A DNA stretch of 64,000 nt from Rhodococcus sp. X156 (GCF_004006015.1 NZ_CP034766.1:2885001-2949000), one strand, 5' to 3'. Shown: positions 1 to 10,520, counted from the first letter of the stretch. Notes: generated by a model not told the origin, from the letters alone. Made by a program: numbers and translations.

Positions 1-1316
<1,316 letters not shown>

Positions 1317-1328
1317 CCCTGGGTGGCG

Positions 1329-1613
1329 CTAGACCGTGCCCAGCGCATCGATCGAGCCGGCCAGGGCGAGCACGGCCACGCCGAACGCCGCGTAGGTGAG
1401 CACGTCCACCGGGCGCTGGCGCACCGCCAGCAGGCCCACCTGGTCGTCGCGCAGCACGGCCCGCAGCGCGGCGCCCACCAGCATGGCCGCACCCAGCACG
1501 ATGGCGCCGCGGCGCCAGCGGTCGGTGAGCACGAATCCGCCGGCGACCAGCACCATCAGCACCACGGTCACGAACGGCCAGTGCAGGGTGCGCAGCCGCG
1601 CCGCGAGCGCCAT
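1329..1613 (-). CDS. DUF3017 small membrane protein
   Basis: A 94-residue protein with three predicted membrane helices: about residues 12-30 (WPFVTVVLMVLVAGGFVL), 35-52 (RGAIVLGAAMLVGAALRA) and 70-90 (VDVLTYAAFGVAVLALAG). A basic, polar loop (LRDDQVGLLAVRQRPVD) separates helices two and three. This is the DUF3017 pattern found directly after folD in many mycolic-acid-containing actinobacteria; its function is not known. Its ATG shares one base with the folD stop (TGATG), so it is almost certainly co-translated with folD. It converges on metX with only a 12-base gap, leaving little room for a separate terminator. Confidence 0.85.
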   Translation of the reverse strand: MALAARLRTLHWPFVTVVLMVLVAGGFVLTDRWRRGAIVLGAAMLVGAALRAVLRDDQVGLLAVRQRPVDVLTYAAFGVAVLALAGSIDALGTV

Positions 1614-2476
1614 CAGCCGCGCTGCGAGGCCAGGATCGCCTCGGCCCGCTCGACCACGTTGACCAGCAGCATGGCGCGGGTCATCAGGCCCACGCCGCCG
1701 GGGTTGGGCGAGAGGAAGTTGGCGACCTCGGCCACGTCCTTGGCGACGTCACCCACCAGGCCGGCCTCGGTGCGAGTGACCCCCACGTCCAGCACCGCCG
1801 CGCCGGGGCGGACCATGTCCGCGGTGACCAGCCCGGGCACCCCGGCGGCCGCCACCACGATGTCGGCACGGGAGACCTCTGCGGCCAGGTCGCGGGTTCC
1901 GGTGTGGCACAGGGTGACGGTGGCGTTCTCGGTGCGCCGGGTGAGCAGCAGCCCCAGCGGACGGCCGACGGTGATGCCGCGCCCGACCACCACCACCTTG
2001 GCGCCGTCGATCGGCACGTCGTAGCGGCGCAGCAGCGCCACGATGCCGCGCGGGGTGCACGGCAGCGGGGCGGGCTCGCCGAGCACCAGCCGGCCGAGGT
2101 TCACCGGGTGCAGGCCGTCGGCGTCCTTGAGCGGGTCCATCCGCTCCAGCGTGCGCACCTCGTCGAGGTGCCGGGGCAGCGGCAGCTGCACGATGTAGCC
2201 GGTGCACTCGGGGTTGGCGTTGAGCTCCTCCACCGTCTCCAGCAGCTGCTCCTGGCTGACGTCGGCGGGCAGGTCCCGGCGCAGGGAGGTGATGCCCACC
2301 CGCGCGCAGTCGGCGTGCTTGCCCTTGACGTAGGCGTGCGAACCCGGGTCGTCGCCCACGAGCACGGTCCCCAGCCCGGGGGTGATGCCCGCCTCGATGA
2401 GCCCCTGCACCCGGGTCTGCAGGTCCGCGTAGATCGCGTCGCGGGTGGTCTTGCCGTCCAGAAGGGTTGCCGTCAC
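1613..2476 (-). CDS. folD: Bifunctional methylenetetrahydrofolate dehydrogenase/cyclohydrolase
   Basis: Interconverts 5,10-methylene-THF, 5,10-methenyl-THF and 10-formyl-THF with NADP, supplying formyl groups for purine synthesis (purH and purN lie at 20-22 kb). The protein is 287 residues from the GTG at 2476, close to the usual 280-300. Visible motifs are the catalytic Tyr/Lys region [42 protein letters not shown], and the dinucleotide-binding [12 protein letters not shown] longer reading frame extends upstream but has no family similarity, so the start is placed just before [14 protein letters not shown]. It forms a two-gene unit with the DUF3017 gene. Confidence 0.95.
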   Translation of the reverse strand: MTATLLDGKTTRDAIYADLQTRVQGLIEAGITPGLGTVLVGDDPGSHAYVKGKHADCARVGITSLRRDLPADVSQEQLLETVEELNANPECTGYIVQLPLPRHLDEVRTLERMDPLKDADGLHPVNLGRLVLGEPAPLPCTPRGIVALLRRYDVPIDGAKVVVVGRGITVGRPLGLLLTRRTENATVTLCHTGTRDLAAEVSRADIVVAAAGVPGLVTADMVRPGAAVLDVGVTRTEAGLVGDVAKDVAEVANFLSPNPGGVGLMTRAMLLVNVVERAEAILASQRG

Positions 2477-2535
2477 GCGCTCAGTGTTCCAGAACGCGTG
2501 CGGCACAGGTCTCAGGGACCTGGGGCGGCGGCCAG

Positions 2536-3183
2536 CTACTGCTGCAGGTCGACGCGCAGGCCGTGTGCAGCGGCGAAGGACAGCGCCTGCACGGGCTCCA
2601 CCTGCACCCCGGTGAGCCGTGCCCCCACCCAGAGGTCGGCATCCACCCGCGCGCCGCGCAGGTCGGCCTCCTCCAGCCGGGCACCCGAGGTGCGCGCCCC
2701 GCTGAGGTCGGCGCCCCGCAGCACCGCCTTGCGCAGGTCGGTGCCCACCAGGTTGGCCTCCCGCAGCCGCGCGGCCGTGAGGTCCACCCCGCGCAGGTCC
2801 GCCTGGCCCAGCGAGGTCAGCGACAGGTCGACCTCCTCGAGCACCAGCGGCCGCAGCCGGGCCCGCTCGAACACCGAGCCCATCAGGGTGCAGAAGCGAA
2901 AAGTACTGTGGTACAGGCTTGCCCGGGTGAAGTTGCACGACCGGAAGGCCGAGCCCAGGTGCACGGAGTCGCGCAGGTCGGCGCCGGTGAAGTCACAGCC
3001 GGTGAAGGTGACGTTCTCGGTGCGCAACCCGCTGAGGTCGGCGTCGACGAAGCTGCAGTCGGTGTAGCTGCGCCGGGTCCAGTGCTCGTTGGCCAGCACC
3101 GTGTCCGCGAGGCTCTCCCCGATGAGCTCGGCGCCATCCTGCTCGTCGTGCGCGGACGTCTCGTCGTTCGGCCCAGCGGCCAC
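2536..3183 (-). CDS. mfpA: MfpA-type pentapeptide repeat protein (DNA gyrase mimic)
   Basis: A right-handed quadrilateral beta-helix of pentapeptide repeats (A[D/N]LXX-like): [38 protein letters not shown]. From about residue 45 to the end it follows mycobacterial MfpA closely as I recall that sequence, including [34 protein letters not shown] and [10 protein letters not shown]. MfpA dimers mimic B-form DNA, bind gyrase and lower fluoroquinolone susceptibility. The GTG at 3183 was chosen because GGAGGAGG lies 6 bases upstream. The frame is open further upstream to an ATG at 3240, and GTG 3099 would give a length nearer classical MfpA. The extra N-terminal roughly 30 residues are acidic and low in complexity. 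The folD-side location resembles mycobacteria, where mfpA also lies near folD. Confidence 0.82.
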   Translation of the reverse strand: MAAGPNDETSAHDEQDGAELIGESLADTVLANEHWTRRSYTDCSFVDADLSGLRTENVTFTGCDFTGADLRDSVHLGSAFRSCNFTRASLYHSTFRFCTLMGSVFERARLRPLVLEEVDLSLTSLGQADLRGVDLTAARLREANLVGTDLRKAVLRGADLSGARTSGARLEEADLRGARVDADLWVGARLTGVQVEPVQALSFAAAHGLRVDLQQ

Positions 3184-3452
3184 GTGGTCCTCCTCCGATC
3201 GGCGCCCGGGTTCTCCCGCCGCCCGGCGATCCTGCCCCATCGACGGGCGAGCGGCGCAGGCACCGTCCGTGGGCGGGGAAGAACAATCTTCACGTAACTC
3301 ACTGTTATCTATTGTGGACACAGAGTAATCGTGAAACGGTGGGACCACTCGGGTCACGTTGTAGCCGCAGGCTGCGGGCCAGAGTGGGAGCCGTTGCCGA
3401 GGTCGTTCCACGACCCGCGCCGCCCCTCCTCGGCCCAGAACACCGGTGACAC
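3184..3452. promoter_or_regulatory. Divergent promoter region between mfpA and the DUF3494 gene
   Basis: A 269-base gap between divergent genes. It holds the most A+T-rich patch in this part of the window, about 3279-3335 (AAGAACAATCTTCACG, then TTATCTATTGTGGACAC), which is where promoters for both genes would be expected. No convincing -35/-10 pair or known operator was identified. Confidence 0.4.
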
Positions 3453-4673
3453 ATGAGCACACACAGGCGACCCTCGACCCGACCCGCACTGCGCTACGGC
3501 GGTGCCGCCGTCGCAGCACTGGTCACGGTGGCCACCGCCGGGCTGCTGCTGGCCAACGCCGGCACCGCCCAGGCCGCAGCCACCGTGGTCCCCCTCAACA
3601 CAGCGGCGGACTTCGCGGTCCTTGCCGGCTCGGGCATCACCAACACCGGCGCGAGCACCATCGTCGGGGACGTGGGGTCCTCGCCCACCCCCGCCCAGAC
3701 CGGTTTCGTCGCCTGCCCCGGGGCCGCCGACTGCGTCGAGCTCACGGGCACCAACCATCGCGTCGCCAACGCGGAGACCGGCCGGGCCAAGGCCGACCTG
3801 AGGACCGCCTACACCAACGCCGCCGGGCAGGGCCCCACCACCGAGGTGCCCACCGAGCTGGCCGGGCAGAAGCTGGTCGCCGGGGTCTACGGCTCGGCGT
3901 CGGGCACCTTCGGCATGACCGGCACGCTGGTCCTGGACGGCGCGAACAAGCCCGGCTCGGTGTTCATCTTCCAGACCGACAGCACGCTGATCACCGGCGG
4001 CACCGGCAACGTCTCCCTGATCAACGGGGCACAGGCCTGCAACGTCTTCTGGCAGGTGGGCAGCGCCGCCACCCTGGGCGCCGGCTCCACCTTCCGCGGC
4101 ACGATCATGGCGCACGACGACATCTCGGTGAAGGACGGCGTGACGGTGGAGGGACGGCTGCTGGCCGGCCAGCAGGCCTCCGGCGCGGGGGCAGTGACGC
4201 TGATCAACGACACCATCACCGTGCCCAGCTGTGCGGTGACGCCACCGACGAGCACCGTGCCCCCGACGAGCACCGTCCCGCCGTCGAGCACCGTCCCGCC
4301 GACCTCCAGCGCCGGCCCGACCACCACGACTGCACCCACCACCACCGTGACGCCCACCACCACTGCTGCCCCCACAGCCAGCACGCTCCCGACTCCCAGC
4401 GCGACCCCCACCACCAGCGCGGCGCCCACCACCGTGACGCCGGCGCCCACGACTGGCGCCACCCCGACATCTCCTGGGGGTGGCGCCGCTCCTGCTCCGG
4501 GCACCAGCGCGGGCGGCACCATCGCCCCTCCGGGTACCAGCAGCGGCAGCAACAGCGGCGACTCCGGGTCGATGACGACCGGCTCGGCGACCTCCACGCG
4601 AATGGGCGGAGGCAACCAGGTCAGCCAGGTGCCGGTCGGGTCCGTCGACGCCGGGGACGGCAGCGCCCGCTGA
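3453..4673 (+). CDS. Secreted DUF3494 (ice-binding-like) protein with Thr/Pro-rich stalk
   Basis: A 406-residue exported protein. Residues 1-43 are a signal peptide: basic start (RRPSTRPALRYGG), hydrophobic core and a likely cleavage at GTAQA-A. Residues about 45-250 are a DUF3494 beta-solenoid: the N-terminal FAVLAGSGITNTGAS, a disulfide candidate pair in FVACPGAADCVEL, GSVFIFQTDSTLIT, CNVFWQVGSAATLG, FRGTIMAHDDIS and GRLLAGQ. Residues about 255-385 are a Thr/Pro/Ala stalk with STVPPT repeats. The last residues (QVSQVPVGSVDAGDGS) are polar, with no LPXTG and no terminal membrane anchor. DUF3494 includes ice-binding adhesins, but most actinobacterial members are untested and may be surface adhesins. 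The stop overlaps the sortase reading frame, which suggests the protein is a sortase substrate. Confidence 0.82.
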   Translation: MSTHRRPSTRPALRYGGAAVAALVTVATAGLLLANAGTAQAAATVVPLNTAADFAVLAGSGITNTGASTIVGDVGSSPTPAQTGFVACPGAADCVELTGTNHRVANAETGRAKADLRTAYTNAAGQGPTTEVPTELAGQKLVAGVYGSASGTFGMTGTLVLDGANKPGSVFIFQTDSTLITGGTGNVSLINGAQACNVFWQVGSAATLGAGSTFRGTIMAHDDISVKDGVTVEGRLLAGQQASGAGAVTLINDTITVPSCAVTPPTSTVPPTSTVPPSSTVPPTSSAGPTTTTAPTTTVTPTTTAAPTASTLPTPSATPTTSAAPTTVTPAPTTGATPTSPGGGAAPAPGTSAGGTIAPPGTSSGSNSGDSGSMTTGSATSTRMGGGNQVSQVPVGSVDAGDGSAR

Positions 4674-5374
4674 CCGGGCGCCACCGCAGGGCCCGCACCC
4701 ACCGCCGGGTTCCGCGGCTGCGGGCAGCGGTTCTCGGCGCAACGGTTCTCGGCGCAGCGGTGCTGGTGGCGGTCACCGGCACGCTCACCGCGGGCAGCCG
4801 GGCGCTCGACGACGCCACCCCGGCCCCCGCTGCGGCCACGGTCACCCTGCCCGTGCCCACCACGCCCACCCCCAGCGCACCCGCTGCCACCGTGGCTCCG
4901 GCGCTGCTGCTGGACCGGTCGGCCCCGGTGCGGCTGCAGATCCCCTCGATCGGGGTGGACTCGGCGCTGATGGACCTCGGCCTGCAGCCCGACGGCACCA
5001 TGCAGGTGCCCCCCACCGGCTTCCCGGCCGGTTGGTACACCGGCGCCCCCACCCCAGGTGAGCAGGGCCCCGCCGTGCTGGCCGGGCACGTGGACTGGGC
5101 GGGCAGTCCAGGGGTCTTCCACGAGCTGCGGTCGGTGCGGCCCGGCGCGGAGGTCGCGATCTCCCGCGCCGACGGCACCGTGGCGACGTTCCGGGTCAGC
5201 CAGGTGGAGCAGCACGACAAGGACGCCTTCCCCACCGGTCTCGTCTACGGCAACCTCGATCGAGCCGGGCTCCGGCTGATCACCTGCGGCGGCTCGTTCG
5301 ACGAGCAGGCGAGCAGCTACCGGGACAACATCGTGGTGTTCGCCGACCTCGTCGCCGTCGCCCCTGCCGGCTGA
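4670..5374 (+). CDS. Class F sortase
   Basis: A membrane-anchored cysteine transpeptidase. A basic N-terminus (RHRRARTHRRVPRLR) precedes one membrane helix (AAVLGATVLGAAVLVAVTG), an Ala/Pro/Thr linker, and a sortase barrel beginning VRLQIPSIGVDSALMDLGL. The catalytic set is visible: His140 in LAGHVDW, Cys206 in LITCGG and Arg218 in SYRDNIV (numbered from CTG 4670). The start is uncertain. The only codon that keeps the basic stretch and the whole helix is CTG 4670, overlapping the upstream stop as CTGA with GGGGA upstream. GTG 4760 would cut the helix. The overlap with the DUF3494 gene makes a dedicated enzyme-substrate pair likely; a frameshifted fusion of the two cannot be excluded. Confidence 0.85.
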   Translation: MTGRHRRARTHRRVPRLRAAVLGATVLGAAVLVAVTGTLTAGSRALDDATPAPAAATVTLPVPTTPTPSAPAATVAPALLLDRSAPVRLQIPSIGVDSALMDLGLQPDGTMQVPPTGFPAGWYTGAPTPGEQGPAVLAGHVDWAGSPGVFHELRSVRPGAEVAISRADGTVATFRVSQVEQHDKDAFPTGLVYGNLDRAGLRLITCGGSFDEQASSYRDNIVVFADLVAVAPAG

Positions 5375-5472
5375 CGCCTGCGAGCACCGCACGCTCAGAC
5401 CGGAACCCACGCTCGGCCTGTGGCACTCTCAGGCCTCGGCGCGGTGCACGGCGCCGGGAGCGGGAGAAGCAG

Positions 5473-7128
5473 ATGAGCGTGGACGTCGACGTGATCGTGG
5501 TGGGTGCCGGCCTGGCCGGGCTGGTGGCCACCTACGAGCTGACCAGGGCCGGGCGCACCGTCACCGTGGTGGAGCAGGAGAACCGGGCGAACCTCGGCGC
5601 GCAGGCGTTCTGGTCCCTCGGTGGGCTGTTCCTGGTGGACAGCCCCGAGCAGCGCCGCCTGGGCATCAAGGACTCCTACGAGCTGGCGCTGCAGGACTGG
5701 ATGGGCACCGCCGCCTTCGACCGTCCCGAGGACTTCTGGCCGCGGCAGTGGGCGCAGGCGTACGTGGAGTTCGCGGCCGGCGACAAGCGCGCGTACCTGC
5801 ACGAGCTGGGCCTGCGGCTGATGCCCACGGTGGGCTGGGCCGAGCGCGGCAGTGGCACGGCCACCGGGCACGGCAACTCCGTGCCCCGCTTCCACCTCAC
5901 CTGGGGCACCGGCCCCGAGGTGGTGCGGGTGTTCCTGGAGCGGGTGCTCGACGCCGAGCGCGCCGGGCTGGTCACCTTCTGCCACCGCCACCAGGTGGAC
6001 GAGGTGCTGGTCAGCGACGGCCGTGCCTGCGGGGTGCGGGGCACCGTGCTGGAGGTCTCCGAGCAGCCGCGCGGGGTGGCGTCCTCGCGCACCGCGGTGG
6101 GTGAGTTCGAGCTGCACGCCCAGGCGGTGGTGGTCACCTCCGGTGGCATCGGCGCCAACGCCGAGCTGGTGCGCAAGAACTGGCCGAAGCGCCTGGGCGA
6201 GGCGCCCCGGCACATGCTCACCGGGGTTCCCGCGCACGTGGACGGGCGGATGCTGGAGATCACCGAGAACGCCGGCGCCAACCTGGTCAACCGCGACCGG
6301 ATGTGGCACTACACCGAGGGCATCACCAACTGGGACCCCATCTGGCCCAACCACGGCATCCGCATCCTGCCCGGGCCGTCTTCGCTGTGGCTGGACGCCA
6401 CCGGCACCCGGTTGCCCACCCCGTTGTTCCCTGGTTTCGACACGATGTCCACCCTCAGCCACATCCTCACCACCGGCCACGAGCACACCTGGTTCCTGCT
6501 GGACCAGTCGATCATCGAGAAGGAGTTCGCGCTGTCGGGCTCCGAGCAGAACCCCGACATCACCAGCAAGAGCCTGAAGATGGCGCTGAGCCGGGTGAAG
6601 AAGGGTGCGCCGCCGCCCATCGAGGCGTTCAAGCAGCACGGGGTGGACTTCGTGGTGCGCGACACCCTGCGCGAGCTGGTGGCCGGGATGAACGAGCTCA
6701 CCGAGACGCCGCTGCTGGACTTCGACCACATCGAGCGGCAGGTGCTGGCCCACGACCGCGAGCTGGCCAACCGCTTCGGCAAGGACCTGCAGATCGCCGC
6801 CATCCGCGCCGCCCGCAGCTACCTCAGCGACCGGATCACCCGGGTGGTCAAGCCGCACGCGCTGCTCGACCCGGCGCACGGCCCGCTGATCGCGGTGCGG
6901 CTGCACCTGCTCACCCGCAAGACGCTGGGCGGGCTGGAGACCAACCTGGACTCGCAGGTGATGCGCGGCGACGGCAGCGCCTTCGACGGCCTGTACGCCG
7001 CCGGGGAGGTCGCCGGCTTCGGTGGTGGCGGGGTGCACGGCTACAACGCGCTGGAGGGCACCTTCCTGGGCGGGTGCATCTTCTCCGGCCGCGCCGCCGG
7101 GCGGGCGCTGGCCCGCGACCTGGGCTAG
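5473..7128 (+). CDS. FAD-binding dehydrogenase (fumarate reductase/KstD-type flavoprotein)
   Basis: A 551-residue flavoprotein with an N-terminal FAD Rossmann motif VIVVGAGLAGLVATYEL, the NLGAQAFWSLGGLF segment of the FAD_binding_2 family, VVVTSGGIGAN, and a C-terminal GLYAAGEVAGFGGGGVHGYNALEGTFLGGCIFSGRAAGR that closes the FAD site. It belongs to the clade annotated as putative FAD-binding dehydrogenase in mycobacteria (Rv0785-like as I recall), related to 3-ketosteroid dehydrogenases and fumarate reductases; the substrate is unknown. The ATG at 5473 has GGGAGAAG upstream. The last 4 bases overlap the convergent dnaE2 stop. The nearby Baeyer-Villiger monooxygenase, acyl-CoA ligase and KstR-like operator hint at steroid or terpenoid catabolism, but no catalytic residue proves this. 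Confidence 0.8.
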   Translation: MSVDVDVIVVGAGLAGLVATYELTRAGRTVTVVEQENRANLGAQAFWSLGGLFLVDSPEQRRLGIKDSYELALQDWMGTAAFDRPEDFWPRQWAQAYVEFAAGDKRAYLHELGLRLMPTVGWAERGSGTATGHGNSVPRFHLTWGTGPEVVRVFLERVLDAERAGLVTFCHRHQVDEVLVSDGRACGVRGTVLEVSEQPRGVASSRTAVGEFELHAQAVVVTSGGIGANAELVRKNWPKRLGEAPRHMLTGVPAHVDGRMLEITENAGANLVNRDRMWHYTEGITNWDPIWPNHGIRILPGPSSLWLDATGTRLPTPLFPGFDTMSTLSHILTTGHEHTWFLLDQSIIEKEFALSGSEQNPDITSKSLKMALSRVKKGAPPPIEAFKQHGVDFVVRDTLRELVAGMNELTETPLLDFDHIERQVLAHDRELANRFGKDLQIAAIRAARSYLSDRITRVVKPHALLDPAHGPLIAVRLHLLTRKTLGGLETNLDSQVMRGDGSAFDGLYAAGEVAGFGGGGVHGYNALEGTFLGGCIFSGRAAGRALARDLG

Positions 7129-10100
7129 CGGAAGTCGCGGCTGGTGGAGGCGACGCGCAGGTCCATCCGCTGCACGTGCTCGGCCACCACGGTCACCGCC
7201 CCCTCGGCGTTCTGCACCACGCCCCGGATCAGCAGGGCCGGTGCCGAGCGCACCACCCGGCGGTAGCGGGCCCACAGCCCCGGCGAGCACACGATGTTCA
7301 CCATGCCGGTCTCGTCCTCCAGGTTGAGGAAGGTGACCCCGCTGGCCGTGGCCGGGCGCTGGCGGTGGGTGACCGCCCCGCCCACCAGCACCCGGCTGCC
7401 GTCCCGCACCCCGGTGAGCAGCTCCGCCGCGGGAACCACCCCCAGCCGCTCCAGCTGCGGGCGCAGGAACTGGGTGGGGTAGCTGTCCGGCGAGACCCCG
7501 GTGGCCCACACGTCGGCCACCGCCAGCTCCACCTCGCTCATGCCCGGCAGCGTCGGCGCGGTGGTGCCCACCCCGGTGCCGGGCAGCCGGTCGTACCGCT
7601 CGGCGGCGGCCGCGCCCGCCGCCCACAGGGCCTCCCGGCGCTGCAGGTCGAAGCAGCCCAGCGCCCCGGCGGTGGCCAGCGCCTCGGTCTGCGCCACGCT
7701 CAGCCCCACCCGGCGGGTGAGGTCGAGCAGGCTGGTGAACGGCCCGTGGGCGTCGCGCTCGGCGGTGATCCGCTCGGCCGTGGGGGTGCCCACGCTGCGC
7801 ACCGCGCCCAGGCCCAGGCGCACCGCGGGGGTACGGTCGTCGTCGCTGAGCGGCTCCAGGGTGGGGTGCGCGCAGCTGCGGTTGACGTCCGGGCCGTGCA
7901 CCACCACCCCGTGGCGGCGGGCGTCGGCCACCAGCGACTGCGGGGAGTAGAAGCCCATCGGCTGGGCCCGCAGCAGGGCCGCACAGAACGCCGCCGGGTG
8001 GTGCAGCTTGAACCACGCCGAGTAGAAGACCAGCGAGGCGAAGCTCAGCGAGTGGCTCTCCGGAAAACCGAAGTTGGCGAAGGCGAACAGCTTCTCGAAG
8101 ATCCGGTCGGCCACCTCGCCGGTGATGCCGTTGGTCTCCTGCAGGCCCTGGTAGAAGCGTGCCCGCAGCCGCTGCATCTTCTCCGGCGAGCGCTTGGAGC
8201 CCATCGCCCGGCGCAGCTCGTCGGCCTCGGCCCCGGTGAAGCCGGCACAGTCCACCGCCAGCTGCATCAGCTGCTCCTGGAACAGCGGCACCCCCAGGGT
8301 CTTGGCCAGCGCCCGCTCCATGGAGGGGTGCTCGTAGGTGACCGGCTCCAGCCCGTTGCGGCGCCGGATGAACGGGTGCACCGAGCCACCCTGGATGGGT
8401 CCGGGCCGGATGAGCGCCACCTCCACCACCAGGTCGTAGAACACCCGGGGCTTCAGCCGCGGCAGGGTGGCCATCTGCGCCCGCGACTCCACCTGGAACA
8501 CCCCGATGGTGTCGGCCCGCTGCAGCATCTCGTAGACCGCCGGCTCGCCGAGGTCGAGGTGGGCCAGGTCCACCTGGATCCCCTCGTGGGCGGCCACGAA
8601 GTCGATGGCGTAGTGCAGCGCGGAGAGCATGCCCAGCCCGAGCAGGTCGAACTTCACCAGCCCCACCGCGGCGCAGTCGTCCTTGTCCCACTGCAGCACG
8701 CTGCGGTCGGCCATCCGCGCCCACTCCACCGGGCACACGTCGGCGATGGGCCGGTCGCAGATCACCATGCCCCCGGAGTGGATGCCCAGGTGCCGCGGGA
8801 AGTCCTCCAGCTGGGCGGCCAGTGCCAGCACCGGCTCGGGGATGTCGTGCTCCTGCTCCTGCGGGGACTTGTCCTGGGCGCTCGGCCCGACCAGCGGCCC
8901 CCAGCGGTCGATCTGCTTGCCCCACGCGTCCTGCTGCCCCTGGGAGTAGCCCAGCGCCTTGGCCATGTCGCGGACCGCGGAGCGGCCGCGGTAGGTGATG
9001 ACGTTGGCGACCTGCGCGGCGTGGCTGCGGCCGTAGCGGCCGTAGACGTACTGGATGGCCTCCTCCCGGCGGTCGGACTCGATGTCCACGTCGATGTCCG
9101 GTGGGCCGTCGCGCTCCGGGGACAGGAACCGCTCGAACAGCAGCCCGTTGGCCACCGCGTCCACCGCGGTGACGCCCAGGGCGTAGCAGACCGCGGAGTT
9201 GGCTGCCGAGCCCCGGCCCTGGCAGAGGATGCCGCTGCGCCGGCAGAAGCTGACGATGTCGTGCACCACCAGGAAGTAGCCGGGAAAGCTCAGCTCGCCG
9301 ATGACGGTGAGCTCGCGCTCTATCTGGGCGTAGGCGGCGGGGTTGGCCGCCGGGGGGCCGTAGCGCTCGGCGGCCCCCCGCAGGGTGAGCTCGCGCAGCC
9401 AGGACTGCTCGGTGTGCCCGGCCGGCACGGCGAAGGGCGGCAGCTGCGGGGCGACCAGGCGCAGGTCGAAGGCGCACTCCCGGCCCAGCTCGGCGGCGGT
9501 GGGCACCGCGGCCGGGTGCCGCGCGAAGCGGGCGGCCAGCTCGGCGCCGGAGCGCAGGTGCGCGCCCCCGGCCGGGGGCAGCCAGCCCGCGGCGTCGTCC
9601 AGGCTGCGCCGGGCCCGCACCGCGGCCATCGCCGCGGCCAGGCGGTGCCGCGACGGGGTGGCGAAGTGCGCGGCCGTGCTGGCCACCACCCGCAGCCGGC
9701 GGCGCTGGGCCAGCTCGGCCAGCACGTCGTTGCGCTCGTCGTCGGTGGGCAGGCCCTGGTGGGTGAGCTCCACCGCCACGTGCTCGGCGCCGAAGCGCTC
9801 CACCAGCTCGGCCAGCGCCGCCTCGGCCGCCGCGGGTCCCCCGGTGCTCAGCGCCTGGCGCACCGCGCCCTTGCGGCAGCCGGTGAGCACCTGCCAGTGC
9901 CCGCCGGCGGCCGCGCTGAGCTGGTCCAGGTCGTAGCGGGGGCGGCCCTTCTCCCCACCGGCGAGGTGCGCGGCGGAGATCTCCCGGGACAGCCGCCGGT
10001 AGCCCTCCTGTCCCCGGGCGAGCACCAGCAGGTGGGTGCCCTCCGGGTCGGCCACCCCGTTCTGCGGCTCGCTCAGCCCCAGGCTCAGCTCGGCGCCGAA

Positions 10101-10457
10101 CACGGTGCGCACGTTGAGCTCTCGTGCAGCCTCGGCGAAGCGCACCACTCCGTAGAGGCCGTCGTGGTCGGTGAGCGCGATGGCCTCCAGGCCCAGCCGG
10201 GCTGCCTCCTCCACCAGCTCCTCGGGCTGGCTGGCGCCGTCGAGGAAGCTGAACGAGGAGTGTGCGTGCAGCTCGGCGAAGGGCGTGGGGGCAGGCCCGG
10301 GGCGGCGGGGGGCCGGAGGCGGCTGGTAGCTGGCGCGCTTGCGCGACCAGGCGGGGCTGTCGCTGCCGTCACCGGGGTGCTGCGCCTCGTGCCGGGGCCG
10401 GCCGGAGAGCACCCGCTCCAGCTCCGCCCACGGCACCGGCGGGTTGCCGAAGCCCAT
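7125..10457 (-). CDS. dnaE2: Error-prone DNA polymerase DnaE2 (mutasome)
   Basis: A 1110-residue C-family polymerase alpha subunit. The N-terminal PHP domain starts at AELHAHSSFSFLDGAS and includes LTDHDGLYG. The catalytic palm shows GRGSAANSAVCYALG and the acidic triad region GPPDIDVDIES. HLGIHSGGMVI, the C-terminal helix-hairpin-helix region and an OB domain (VLVGGAVTHRQRPA, FLNLEDETG) follow. It ends in SRDFR, matching the mycobacterial DnaE2 tail as I recall it. The N-terminal WAELERVLSGRPRH replaces the proofreading-linked features of DnaE1. The ATG at 10457 has GGGAGGTGG upstream. A LexA-type palindrome 18 bases upstream makes it SOS-inducible; its partners ImuA' and ImuB are encoded at 14.5-17 kb. 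Confidence 0.96.
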   Translation of the reverse strand: MGFGNPPVPWAELERVLSGRPRHEAQHPGDGSDSPAWSRKRASYQPPPAPRRPGPAPTPFAELHAHSSFSFLDGASQPEELVEEAARLGLEAIALTDHDGLYGVVRFAEAARELNVRTVFGAELSLGLSEPQNGVADPEGTHLLVLARGQEGYRRLSREISAAHLAGGEKGRPRYDLDQLSAAAGGHWQVLTGCRKGAVRQALSTGGPAAAEAALAELVERFGAEHVAVELTHQGLPTDDERNDVLAELAQRRRLRVVASTAAHFATPSRHRLAAAMAAVRARRSLDDAAGWLPPAGGAHLRSGAELAARFARHPAAVPTAAELGRECAFDLRLVAPQLPPFAVPAGHTEQSWLRELTLRGAAERYGPPAANPAAYAQIERELTVIGELSFPGYFLVVHDIVSFCRRSGILCQGRGSAANSAVCYALGVTAVDAVANGLLFERFLSPERDGPPDIDVDIESDRREEAIQYVYGRYGRSHAAQVANVITYRGRSAVRDMAKALGYSQGQQDAWGKQIDRWGPLVGPSAQDKSPQEQEHDIPEPVLALAAQLEDFPRHLGIHSGGMVICDRPIADVCPVEWARMADRSVLQWDKDDCAAVGLVKFDLLGLGMLSALHYAIDFVAAHEGIQVDLAHLDLGEPAVYEMLQRADTIGVFQVESRAQMATLPRLKPRVFYDLVVEVALIRPGPIQGGSVHPFIRRRNGLEPVTYEHPSMERALAKTLGVPLFQEQLMQLAVDCAGFTGAEADELRRAMGSKRSPEKMQRLRARFYQGLQETNGITGEVADRIFEKLFAFANFGFPESHSLSFASLVFYSAWFKLHHPAAFCAALLRAQPMGFYSPQSLVADARRHGVVVHGPDVNRSCAHPTLEPLSDDDRTPAVRLGLGAVRSVGTPTAERITAERDAHGPFTSLLDLTRRVGLSVAQTEALATAGALGCFDLQRREALWAAGAAAAERYDRLPGTGVGTTAPTLPGMSEVELAVADVWATGVSPDSYPTQFLRPQLERLGVVPAAELLTGVRDGSRVLVGGAVTHRQRPATASGVTFLNLEDETGMVNIVCSPGLWARYRRVVRSAPALLIRGVVQNAEGAVTVVAEHVQRMDLRVASTSRDFR

Positions 10458-10474
10458 CGCGCCACCTCCCGTGT

Positions 10475-10490
10475 TCGAACACTTGTTCTA
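10475..10490. promoter_or_regulatory. LexA/SOS box upstream of dnaE2
   Basis: TCGAACACTTGTTCTA matches the Gram-positive SOS consensus TCGAAC-N4-GTTCGA at 11 of the 12 fixed positions. It lies 18 bases before the dnaE2 start, between that start and the end of the upstream acyl-CoA ligase gene. LexA binding here would block dnaE2 transcription until DNA damage. Confidence 0.85.
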
Positions 10491-10520
10491 CTCGCAGGCG
10501 AGGGTGGCCGTCAAGGCGCG

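Noticed and set aside
1904-3067. Plus-strand frames antisense to folD and mfpA
   Set aside because: No family motif, and composition typical of antisense translation. folD and mfpA are supported by conserved residues.
4240-4460. Repeated GACGAGCACCGTCCC-like units as a DNA tandem repeat or CRISPR
   Set aside because: They are irregular and in frame, coding for a Thr/Pro stalk. There are no constant repeats with unique spacers.
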